A DNA stretch of 5,551 nucleotides. Origin: Methanobacterium sp. Its GTDB lineage: Archaea > Methanobacteriota > Methanobacteria > Methanobacteriales > Methanobacteriaceae. The notes under the pieces are model-generated. The model made no database searches, was not told the DNA's origin, and saw nothing but the letters and a program-made list of their open reading frames with translations. Position numbers and translations under genes: made by a program. The stretch covers positions 1-5,551 of the forward strand of contig WASR01000093.1 in NCBI GenBank assembly GCA_009712615.1, in the 5' to 3' direction. The stretch's first letter is position 1; every line of letters begins with the position of its first letter. Shown in pieces: positions 1 through 4,863 of the stretch.

Positions 1-1
1 G

Positions 2-103
2 GGTGCACCAGTATTGAAAGTAACAATTGATGAAAAGGATTACATAAAAACAAAGAATGATTCTGTTAAAGAGGATAATTTAGGAAGTCTACCTACTTTC
101 TGA
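2..103 (+). CDS. 3' end of an unidentified protein gene (partial)
   Basis: An open frame runs from the window edge to a TGA at 101-103 and encodes the last 33 residues of a protein, beginning GAPVLKVTIDEKDY and ending GSLPTF. The other two + frames close early or lack coding character. The tail is lysine- and aspartate-rich and hydrophilic, with no membrane segment or recognisable motif, so no function can be given. Its start and most of its length lie outside the window. A T8 tract 36 bp after the stop and a hairpin at 175-200 are plausible transcript ends. The gene converges on the flavoprotein gene at 229-630. The frame is only 33 codons long, so its coding status is likely but not certain. 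Confidence 0.55.
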   Translation, partial: GAPVLKVTIDEKDYIKTKNDSVKEDNLGSLPTF

Positions 104-138
104 AGATTCTGAACTTTTGTTAAATTGGTCTGTAAAAC

Positions 139-146
139 TTTTTTTT
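139..146 (+). terminator. T8 tract after the partial gene
   Basis: Eight consecutive T on the + strand lie 36 bp after the stop codon of the partial gene. Archaeal RNA polymerase can terminate at oligo-T tracts without a hairpin, and no strong stem precedes this tract. The role is inferred from position and composition. Confidence 0.4.
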
Positions 147-174
147 CTTGAAGCGATCTCGTAGATATTAAAAT

Positions 175-212
175 AAAGAAGTTAGTTTATTAACTTCTTT
201 TAAAATTTTTTT
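175..212. terminator. Perfect 10-bp hairpin with T tract, shared by convergent genes
   Basis: AAAGAAGTTA (175-184) and TAACTTCTTT (191-200) are perfect inverted repeats around a 6-nt loop. On the + strand a T7 run follows at 206-212. On the - strand the hairpin starts 28 bp past the flavoprotein stop codon and is followed by AT-rich sequence with short T runs. Its place between two converging genes suggests a bidirectional terminator. The stem is AT-rich, so it is weaker than a bacterial intrinsic terminator. Confidence 0.6.
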
Positions 213-228
213 ACATATCTATGTTTAA

Positions 229-630
229 TTATATGGTGTATTCCTTTGGAGGTTCACCAGAGAAATCAGAGATTGTGGCTTTTCCGGTTATATACAATGC
301 TTCCAGATTTGGATTGTCTGCTGTTTCATACTGTGCTTTAACAATTTCACTTTGTTCAATGATTGCTTTTTTAATCTCGATATCATCTGAGAATACAACT
401 TCACCACTGAACCTGAACCATACAAATTCCGGACTCGCTGTAACTAACTCAACAGATGGTGATTTTTTTATTTCTTTGTATAGTGGGTTTTGGTTGCTTG
501 TGCAGAAGTAAAGTTTTCTGTCATGTTCCAACATGAACATGAAAGGTCTAACTTTGGGTTTACCATCTAAACCAACTGTTGCAAGGTACTCTATTGGATT
601 TTCTTCTAAAAATTTTGTTACATCATTCAT
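229..630 (-). CDS. Pyridoxamine 5'-phosphate oxidase-like (FMN-binding split barrel) protein
   Basis: This is a 133-residue single-domain protein of the PNPOx-like split-barrel superfamily, probably a cytoplasmic homodimer binding a flavin. The N-terminal helix (MNDVTKFLEENP) is followed by a strand and turn, EYLATVGLDGKPKVRPF (residues 14-30). This ATVG-x-DGxPxxRP pattern and the RPF triplet (28-30) mark the family's cofactor-phosphate region. Later strands include KLYFCTSNQNPLYKEI (39-54) and FVWFRFSGEVVFSDD (69-83). Its length is normal for the small stand-alone members. The substrate is unknown: relatives bind FMN, F420 or haem, and F420 is worth considering because methanogens make it in quantity. 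It is not expected to be true PNPOx (PdxH), which is longer. The start at 630 is preferred over an in-frame ATG at 645 because GGAGTTGAT, nearly the ideal SD, lies just before 630, whereas nothing similar precedes 645. The gene is divergent from the HxlR-type regulator, a frequent arrangement for redox-responsive pairs. Confidence 0.88.
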   Translation of the reverse strand: MNDVTKFLEENPIEYLATVGLDGKPKVRPFMFMLEHDRKLYFCTSNQNPLYKEIKKSPSVELVTASPEFVWFRFSGEVVFSDDIEIKKAIIEQSEIVKAQYETADNPNLEALYITGKATISDFSGEPPKEYTI

Positions 631-634
631 GGTT

Positions 635-643
635 ATCAACTCC
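635..643 (-). promoter_or_regulatory. Ribosome binding site that fixes the flavoprotein start
   Basis: On the - strand GGAGTTGAT differs at one base from GGAGGTGAT, the complement of the archaeal 16S 3' end, and sits 4 nt before the ATG at 630-628. It overlaps the alternative upstream ATG (645-643), which argues that translation begins at 630 and not at 645. Confidence 0.7.
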
Positions 644-656
644 ATTCTTTAATAAG

Positions 657-669
657 TACAGTTACTGTA
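657..669. promoter_or_regulatory. 13-bp palindrome, candidate operator of the divergent region
   Basis: TACAGT-T-ACTGTA is a perfect 6-bp inverted repeat around one central base. If the - strand TATA element at 682-689 is used, the flavoprotein transcript would start at about 657-660, so the palindrome would cover the initiation zone. That is a typical site for repression. The adjacent HxlR-type dimer is the obvious candidate ligand, but this is inference from proximity and symmetry. An overlapping imperfect repeat, TTAC-N8-GTAA (662-677), could be an alternative half-site arrangement. Confidence 0.5.
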
Positions 670-671
670 TT

Positions 672-729
672 ATGTAAAGTATTTATATAGCCTCCATCCA
701 ACTGTAAACCAACTATCCACATGTAAAGT
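672..729 (+). repeat. Repeated ATGTAAAGT words in the divergent spacer
   Basis: ATGTAAAGT occurs exactly at 672-680 and again at 721-729. A third related word, CTGTAAACC, lies at 702-710. All three are in the same orientation and flank the + strand TATA element. They may be half-sites for a regulator that binds several times, or may simply reflect AT-rich composition. Two exact 9-mers within 58 bp of a promoter is modest evidence. Confidence 0.35.
682..689. promoter_or_regulatory. Bidirectional TATA element between flavoprotein and regulator
   Basis: TTTATATA on the + strand matches the methanogen TATA consensus and reads TATATAAA on the - strand. On the - strand it would place the flavoprotein start site near 658 and give a leader of about 28 nt. 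On the + strand it would start near 712, giving the regulator a leader of about 65 nt. A second A/T box at 750-758 (TTTAAAAAA), 20 to 28 bp before the regulator ATG, could instead drive an almost leaderless transcript. Which direction dominates cannot be decided from sequence. Confidence 0.5.
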
Positions 730-777
730 CTTAAGTCAGTTATCAAAAATTTAAAAAAATTTGTTTATGGTAAAAAT

Positions 778-1119
778 ATGAACGAACTAAACTTTCCCGA
801 AGGATTTGAAGAAATAAAATGTCCTGCAGAAAAAACAATCACATTAATAGGCAATAAATGGTCATTACTAATCATAAGAGAACTAATAATTGCGGATAGG
901 CCCTTAAGATACAATGAGTTAGCCAAAAATTTGAAAAAAATTAGTTCAAGGACGTTATCAAAGAAATTAAAAAATATGGTGAACTATGGAATCATAAAAA
1001 AAAACATCTTTGATGAATCACCAATTAAAGTAGAATACTCATTAACAGAAAAAGGAAAAGAACTCTATAAAGTAACTCAACCCATGGCAGATTGGAGTTT
1101 AAAGTGGCACAACTTTTAA
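778..1119 (+). CDS. HxlR/DUF24-family winged-helix transcriptional regulator
   Basis: This 113-residue protein is a full-length HxlR-type regulator, expected to bind DNA as a dimer in the cytoplasm. The family signature CPAEKTITLIGNKWSLLIIREL spans residues 15-36. Next come the helix-turn-helix with its recognition helix (about 55-70, ISSRTLSKKLKNM) and the wing, ending EYSLTEKGKEL (86-96). The C-terminal helix LYKVTQPMADWSLKW (97-110) normally forms the dimer interface. Cys15 is the only cysteine and aligns with the conserved N-terminal Cys that senses quinones, aldehydes or disulfide stress in YodB, HypR and CatR. A one-Cys switch is therefore plausible but unproven here. The ATG at 778 is preceded only by a weak GGTAA site (769-773), so low expression or a near-leaderless mRNA is possible. 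It is divergent from the flavoprotein gene, the likeliest target, and such regulators often also control themselves. Its codons are AT-richer than those of pelota. Confidence 0.92.
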   Translation: MNELNFPEGFEEIKCPAEKTITLIGNKWSLLIIRELIIADRPLRYNELAKNLKKISSRTLSKKLKNMVNYGIIKKNIFDESPIKVEYSLTEKGKELYKVTQPMADWSLKWHNF

Positions 1120-1251
1120 TTTTGGCATTTAAGAAAAATAAAAGGATCTTTTCATAATTCCATCAATTAAGAATGATTCAGGATTTATAATCTCCAAACT
1201 CAATGAAATGTAATTATTCACACATTGCATCAGTACCATATTTTAATTCGA

Positions 1252-1259
1252 TTTTTTTT
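1252..1259 (+). terminator. T8 tract downstream of the HxlR gene
   Basis: Eight T occur 132 bp after the regulator stop codon, with a T5 run at 1275-1279. No stable stem precedes them. The 255-bp spacer 1120-1374 otherwise holds only the promoter of the secreted-protein gene and shows no RNA gene. The terminator role is inferred from T-tract length and position. Confidence 0.35.
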
Positions 1260-1308
1260 GTATGATTAACACTATTTTTCTGCCAAATTACAATATCAAC
1301 GATATGTA

Positions 1309-1316
1309 TTTATAAA
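1309..1316 (+). promoter_or_regulatory. TATA box for the secreted Ig-like protein gene
   Basis: TTTATAAA is a good archaeal TATA box and would start transcription near 1336-1341. The leader of about 35 nt would include the G-rich site at 1362-1367. A second AT-rich candidate at 1349-1359 would start transcription too close to, or inside, the coding region. No clear upstream operator is visible. Confidence 0.5.
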
Positions 1317-1361
1317 CAGATGGGAATATTATCATTGTAATAATTTTAACATATATTAATT

Positions 1362-1367
1362 GGGGGG
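1362..1367 (+). promoter_or_regulatory. G6 ribosome binding site deciding the ACG start
   Basis: A run of six G ends 7 nt before the ACG at 1375. It can pair with the CCUCC anti-SD through one G-U wobble. This spacing is right for initiation at 1375 and far too long for the GTG at 1438. It therefore supports translation from the signal-peptide end of the frame despite the unusual codon. Confidence 0.55.
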
Positions 1368-1374
1368 CTAACTT

Positions 1375-2523
1375 ACGAAAATTAATAAAATACCAATAAT
1401 ATTTCTTTTAATAATCATATTTGGATGTATTTCAACTGTGAATGCTGAAAATCCACTGCAAACCACAACTGATTCAGGTTCTAACATTCAATATCCTGTA
1501 GATCCATCGCTACTGTTTTCTGGCACGTTATCTCTTGCGACCTCAAAAACAACTGTCGATGCAGAAGATACTGTAGATATCATGGTAACATTAACAAACA
1601 CTGGTTTAATAAATTGGAGCCCAGTATCTGTATACATACCAATACCTAACGGTACTGAGTTCGTATCCTTTGTGGTGCCTGATAGAAATCTTCAAAACTA
1701 CGATCCAAGTTCAAATTTATGGAATCTCAACGTAATGGAATATATGCCTAGGGGTTCCCAAAAAACTGCAATTTTAACTGTTAAAGTGCTCCCTGAAGCA
1801 GCTGGGAAAACTTTAAGCGTAATTGCTCAAGTTAATCAGTTAGTGTTGGAAGGATATGGTGTTGATATGGCTAAATATGTTCAATCACGATCAGTGAATT
1901 TGAAGGTTAATGGTGGATACTGGAGTGGCAATGGAACAAATTCTGGGCCAGGTGGTGCTACTGCCTTTTCAAATCCTTGGGCAAACACATCGAGTGGAAT
2001 CTACAACGGTAACCAACTTGTGAAGTTGCAGGTGAATGGAAAGGAAACAATATACTACACAACCAACGGTAAAACTCCTAACAACGTGAGCTTGAAATAC
2101 ACCAAGCCAATCCACATTAATTCAACAACAGTATTGAAATTCATTGCAGTGGATCAATTTGCACATAAATCCTCAGTTTACACTAAAAACTACGTAATAG
2201 ACAAAATTCCTCCTAAAGTAGTTAATGCAACACCTAAAAACAACCATGCAGGTTTCTCACTAACTGCACCAATAACCCTGACATTCAACGAAAAGATCTC
2301 CAAAGCCAGCCAATACAACAACATTCAGATTAAAAACAAAAACACCGGAAAACTGGTATCAATCACAAAATCAGTGACAGGAAATAAATTAACACTTAAA
2401 ATGGTTCGAAGTAGACTGAGTCTCAACAACTACCAAATATACATACCTACAGGGGCATTTAAAGACCAGGCCGGGAACAAAAACTCGAAGTATGTATCGA
2501 AGTTCAAAACCAGCAAATATTAA
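1375..2523 (+). CDS. Secreted three-domain Ig-like (adhesin-type) protein with ACG in the start position
   Basis: The frame encodes 382 residues from 1375. Residues 1-24 are a clear signal peptide: charged KINK, a hydrophobic core IPIIFLLIIIFGCIST, and cleavage expected after VNA. Next comes a DUF11/conserved-repeat beta-sandwich (about 51-155; TSKTTVDAEDTVDIMVTLTN). A Gly/Asn/Ser-rich linker (about 179-208) follows. Then a chitobiase C-terminal-like Ig domain (about 208-277; TIYYTTNGKTPNN, LKFIAVDQFAHKS), and finally a Big_5/SbsA-like Ig domain (about 278-380; KIPPKVVNATPKNN, AFKDQAGN). Six N-x-S/T sequons (92, 186, 204, 237, 249, 284) fit a glycosylated exported protein. There is no C-terminal membrane helix, sortase motif or pseudomurein-binding repeat, so it is probably released or held non-covalently. 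Methanobacterial adhesin-like proteins are usually much longer. No enzyme motif is seen; binding to surfaces, cells or polysaccharide is inference. No ATG, GTG or TTG exists in frame before the GTG at 1438, which would remove the whole signal core. ACG with its G6 site is therefore the best start, unless the gene is a start-loss pseudogene or the base is an error. Confidence 0.75.
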   Translation, partial: TKINKIPIIFLLIIIFGCISTVNAENPLQTTTDSGSNIQYPVDPSLLFSGTLSLATSKTTVDAEDTVDIMVTLTNTGLINWSPVSVYIPIPNGTEFVSFVVPDRNLQNYDPSSNLWNLNVMEYMPRGSQKTAILTVKVLPEAAGKTLSVIAQVNQLVLEGYGVDMAKYVQSRSVNLKVNGGYWSGNGTNSGPGGATAFSNPWANTSSGIYNGNQLVKLQVNGKETIYYTTNGKTPNNVSLKYTKPIHINSTTVLKFIAVDQFAHKSSVYTKNYVIDKIPPKVVNATPKNNHAGFSLTAPITLTFNEKISKASQYNNIQIKNKNTGKLVSITKSVTGNKLTLKMVRSRLSLNNYQIYIPTGAFKDQAGNKNSKYVSKFKTSKY

Positions 2524-2574
2524 ATTAAATAGGATCTAAACAGATGTTTCAGTTCTTATTTATTTTTATCACTC

Positions 2575-2583
2575 TTTTTTTTT
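2575..2583 (+). terminator. T9 tract ending the secreted-protein transcript
   Basis: Nine consecutive T lie 51 bp after the stop codon and are preceded by a T-rich stretch (2556-2568). This is a strong oligo-T terminator candidate in archaea. It also keeps the transcript from reading into the convergent receiver-PAS gene. Confidence 0.55.
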
Positions 2584-2609
2584 GGCTTTGATTTAATTAA
2601 TCTAATTTT

Positions 2610-2651
2610 AATGACCTGAACTCATATCTTGAAATTTGTTTCTAGGTCATT
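2610..2651 (-). terminator. Inverted repeat at the 3' end of the receiver-PAS gene
   Basis: AATGACCT (2610-2617) and AGGTCATT (2644-2651) are perfect 8-bp arms with a 26-nt loop. The 2644-2651 arm contains the gene's own TGA stop (2649-2647 on the - strand). On the - strand the stem is followed by TTAAAATTAG, only moderately T-rich. It could mark the 3' end or protect it, but the large loop lowers confidence. Confidence 0.35.
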
Positions 2652-3495
2652 TAGAATTGTTCTCATATCTTTTTTTACGATTACTGATATCAAAGAGTGT
2701 TGATCTGCTCATTAAAAAGTTTTTATCAGCATCGTAAATAGCAGTGGCATTGACAAGAACTGTTATTATTGATCCATCCTTTTTGATCATGTCGAATTCT
2801 AGATCGTACACAAATCCACGTTCTAGGAAGCCGGGATAATTTTTTTCAAATTTTTTAGCACTTTCTTCCGTTACAATTTCGCTGAACTTCTTTTTACCGA
2901 TGATTTCGTCCACTGTGTATCCGAGCCAGTTTAGTTCGGTGCTGTTAATTTTAACAAAATAACCATCTTTATCTAGGGAGTGATAACCGCAGGGGGCATT
3001 GTTATAAATATCCGAAAGTTCTTGATATGCATTTTCAAGTTCTGCAGTCCTTTCTTGAACCCTCAACTCCAGATTATCATGTGCATCCTTGAGTTTTGCC
3101 TGACTTTCTGCCAACTTCTTATCGAGCTTATGTTTGTAGATGGCAGTTTCAATTGAAATCAGAAGCATTTCCGAACTCACGGGTTTATTTACAAAACCAT
3201 AGGGATTGGTAAATTTTATTCTTTCGAAGGTGTTTGTGTCTGTGAATGCACTCATGTAAACAATTGGGATGTCGTAACTGGATTTTATTTCTTCTGCAGC
3301 TTCAATTCCATCCATCTCTCCTTTGAGGCTTATGTCCATGAGTATTAAATCTGGTTTGAACTCTTCGGCCTTGTTGATTGCATCCTCTCCAGTGGAGGCG
3401 ATTCCCACAACATCAAATCCAAAGTTTTTCAGCATGTTCTTGATGTCCATGGCTGTGATTACTTCATCTTCAACAATCAAAATTTTATCCTGCAT
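2647..3495 (-). CDS. Response regulator receiver plus PAS protein without a recognised output domain
   Basis: This 282-residue cytoplasmic signalling protein begins with a complete receiver domain (about 4-121). The acidic pair is E9/D10, the phosphoacceptor is D54 in LILMDISLKG, the switch Ser is S82 (YMSAF), and the conserved Lys is K104 (NKP). It should accept phosphate from a histidine kinase not encoded here. A helical linker rich in heptads (about 122-162, KKLAESQAKLKDAHDNLELR, then VQERTAELENAYQELSD) is a probable coiled coil. The PAS domain (about 162-275; APCGYHSLDKDGYFVKIN, LGYTVDEIIGKKKF, KKDGSIITVLVNATAIYD) ends with the usual exit motif FDISNRKK. Translation stops 8 residues later. 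Methanogen relatives commonly continue into more PAS domains and a HisKA/HATPase kinase; here there is none, so output may be through partners, or the gene may be a shortened kinase. GTGAT 5 nt before the ATG supports the start. The ligand of the PAS domain is unknown. Confidence 0.9.
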   Translation of the reverse strand: MQDKILIVEDEVITAMDIKNMLKNFGFDVVGIASTGEDAINKAEEFKPDLILMDISLKGEMDGIEAAEEIKSSYDIPIVYMSAFTDTNTFERIKFTNPYGFVNKPVSSEMLLISIETAIYKHKLDKKLAESQAKLKDAHDNLELRVQERTAELENAYQELSDIYNNAPCGYHSLDKDGYFVKINSTELNWLGYTVDEIIGKKKFSEIVTEESAKKFEKNYPGFLERGFVYDLEFDMIKKDGSIITVLVNATAIYDADKNFLMSRSTLFDISNRKKRYENNSK

Positions 3496-3530
3496 TTATT
3501 ATCACAGTAACTAGTATGTGCTTCAATTGG

Positions 3531-3538
3531 TTTTATAA
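3531..3538 (-). promoter_or_regulatory. TATA box of the receiver-PAS gene
   Basis: On the - strand TTATAAAA lies 36 bp before the ATG. It predicts a start near 3508-3510 and a short leader of about 13-15 nt that still holds the GTGAT ribosome site (3501-3505). The fit between box, leader and SD makes this one of the better promoters in the window. Confidence 0.6.
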
Positions 3539-3554
3539 GTTATTAATTAATAAC
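3539..3554. promoter_or_regulatory. 16-bp perfect palindrome abutting the receiver-PAS TATA box
   Basis: GTTATTAATTAATAAC is identical on both strands and lies directly next to the - strand TATA box, occupying the position of the TFB recognition element. A dimeric regulator bound here would collide with TFB/TBP, or could recruit them. It is made almost only of A and T, so chance is less remote than for a mixed sequence of the same length. No candidate regulator is identified. Confidence 0.5.
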
Positions 3555-3663
3555 CTTCAATGGCTGAGATATCATCGTTACATTTAGGTAAATAAACCAT
3601 TTATCACTGCTACTAACTAAGATCCAAATTTATGAAAGATCAAAGCCCATTTTTTCACCAAAG

Positions 3664-3672
3664 TTTAAAATA
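3664..3672 (+). promoter_or_regulatory. Candidate TATA box for pelota
   Basis: TTTAAAATA lies 80 bp before the pelota start and would give a start near 3695 and a leader of about 55 nt. The rest of the 256-bp spacer (3496-3751) is AT-rich, with no convincing RNA gene or longer reading frame. Other AT-rich boxes are possible. Confidence 0.35.
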
Positions 3673-3751
3673 TTAACAAATTAAAAGATCACATTTAGAA
3701 GCACGGAAATTTGAGAGTGAATTAAACAGAAAATCATAGGGAGTGTTACAT

Positions 3752-4819
3752 TTGCGCATAGTTTATCAGGATAAAAAGAAGGGAGTAATAGAAGTAGTTC
3801 CAGAAACACTCGATGATCTGTGGCATTTATCCCATATAATAGAGAAGGGTGATTTGGTATCATCCCTCACAAGTAGAAGGATCCAGGATTCTACAGGAGA
3901 AAGGATCAGGAGTGACAGAGGAATAAAAAAGACATTCTTCATGGGTGTGAGGGTGGATGATATCAGTTTCCACAAGTACACAGGAAAATTAAGGGCAACA
4001 GGAACCATAGAAATAGGGCCAGAAGACCTGGTGCCGCTTGGCTCCTTCCACACCCTCGATCTCAAGCTTAAAAATTCAATAAAAATTCAGAAGGAACACT
4101 GGTCCAAATGGAACCTTAAAAGACTTAAAGATTCCATAAAGTCTTCAAAAAAACCATCAGCATTAATAGTTGCAATAGAAGACGATGTTGCTGACATAGG
4201 AATCATAAGACAGTACGGAATAGACTACTACGGGCCAATAATCGGCAGTATATCTGGTAAAAGAATAGTACAGAAAAATCGTAAACAGGCCATAAATGAC
4301 TTTTTTACAGAACTGGCAGAAGTAATCAAAGGGTTTAAGGAAGTTAAAACTGTTATACTGGCAGGACCTGGATTTTCAAAGGGGGATTTCCATGATTTTC
4401 TCGTTCAAAAGTACGCTGACATAGCCAAGATGACAGTACTCGAAAGCACAGGTGCGGGTGGAAGAACTGGGATAACGGAAGTTCTAAAGAAGGGAGTAAT
4501 AGAAAAAATGGCCACAGAGGGAAGAATTGCCTTTGAATTCAGAAAAGTTGAAGAATTACTCTCAGAAATCGGAAAATCCTCAAAACTCGTTGCATACGGT
4601 AAAAAAGAGGTAAGTGAAGCAGTTCAAACAGGAGCAGCAGAAACCCTCCTTGTAATAGATGAACTGGTACGTGAAAAGGACATTGAACAATTAATGGATC
4701 TAACGGAAAACATGGGTGGAAACGTCGTGATAATAAGCAGTGAACACGACGGAGGAAAACAATTATCCTCTCTGGGAGGAATTGCATCCACACTCCGATA
4801 TCCGCTCACAAGAACCTAA
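3752..4819 (+). CDS. pelA: Pelota (Dom34) ribosome-rescue factor
   Basis: This 355-residue protein is a full-length archaeal pelota. With aEF1A it enters the empty A site of stalled ribosomes and, with ABCE1, splits them so that mRNA and subunits are recycled. The N-terminal Sm-like domain (about 1-128) opens MRIVYQDKKKGVIEVVPETL and continues DDLWHLSHIIEKGD. The central eRF1_2-like domain (about 135-260) contains VILAGPGFSKGDF (201-213) and ESTGAGGRTGI (231-241). It lacks the GGQ tripeptide of true release factors, as expected for pelota. The C-terminal L7Ae-like domain (about 262-352) includes VAYGKKEVSEAVQTGAAETL and ends LRYPLTRT. The TTG at 3752 is chosen because the family begins MRIV and GGGAGTG (3739-3745) lies 6 nt upstream. 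A GTG at 3743 would add three residues and would fall inside that SD. The gene is divergent from the receiver-PAS gene and precedes the glycosyltransferase by 44 bp, so cotranscription is plausible though functionally unrelated. Early literature annotated it as a cell-division protein. Confidence 0.97.
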   Translation: MRIVYQDKKKGVIEVVPETLDDLWHLSHIIEKGDLVSSLTSRRIQDSTGERIRSDRGIKKTFFMGVRVDDISFHKYTGKLRATGTIEIGPEDLVPLGSFHTLDLKLKNSIKIQKEHWSKWNLKRLKDSIKSSKKPSALIVAIEDDVADIGIIRQYGIDYYGPIIGSISGKRIVQKNRKQAINDFFTELAEVIKGFKEVKTVILAGPGFSKGDFHDFLVQKYADIAKMTVLESTGAGGRTGITEVLKKGVIEKMATEGRIAFEFRKVEELLSEIGKSSKLVAYGKKEVSEAVQTGAAETLLVIDELVREKDIEQLMDLTENMGGNVVIISSEHDGGKQLSSLGGIASTLRYPLTRT

Positions 4820-4850
4820 AAACCAAATTTCAATGATTTAAAAAACAATT

Positions 4851-4855
4851 AGGAG
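4851..4855 (+). promoter_or_regulatory. Ribosome binding site deciding the TTG start of the transferase
   Basis: AGGAG lies 8 nt before the TTG at 4864. The 44-bp gap after pelota contains no strong TATA box and no T tract, which supports readthrough from pelota. Confidence 0.6.
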
Positions 4856-4863
4856 AATAAAGT

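Noticed and set aside
221..511. 96-codon + strand frame opposite the flavoprotein gene
   Set aside because: It is antisense to a well-supported PNPOx-like gene, has no ribosome site, and its translation shows no family motif.
1139..1153. AAAAGGATCTTTT as a terminator hairpin after the HxlR gene
   Set aside because: The symmetry is broken by one base, there is essentially no loop, and no T tract follows.
1129..1239. 36-codon - strand frame (MVLMQCVNNYIS...) in the spacer after the HxlR gene
   Set aside because: It has no ribosome site, sits in AT-rich DNA, and starts right after an in-frame stop. A small peptide or gene remnant cannot be excluded, but nothing supports it.
1414..1428. Possible lipobox (IIFGC) in the secreted protein signal peptide
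   Set aside because: Phe at the -2 position is a poor fit, and a standard VNA cleavage site follows six residues later, so ordinary signal-peptide cleavage is preferred.
3323..3514. 63-codon + strand frame over the receiver domain
   Set aside because: Shadow of the receiver-PAS gene; no independent start signals.
3632..3676. 14-codon + strand frame MKDQSPFFHQ... ahead of pelota
   Set aside because: It overlaps the candidate pelota promoter, lacks a ribosome site, and is too short to judge.
3681..4065. Two - strand frames (60 and 99 codons) opposite the start of pelota
   Set aside because: Both are antisense to a highly conserved gene and lack recognisable protein features.
4539..4809. Two overlapping - strand frames (84 and 61 codons) opposite the end of pelota
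   Set aside because: Shadows of the pelota coding sequence in other frames.
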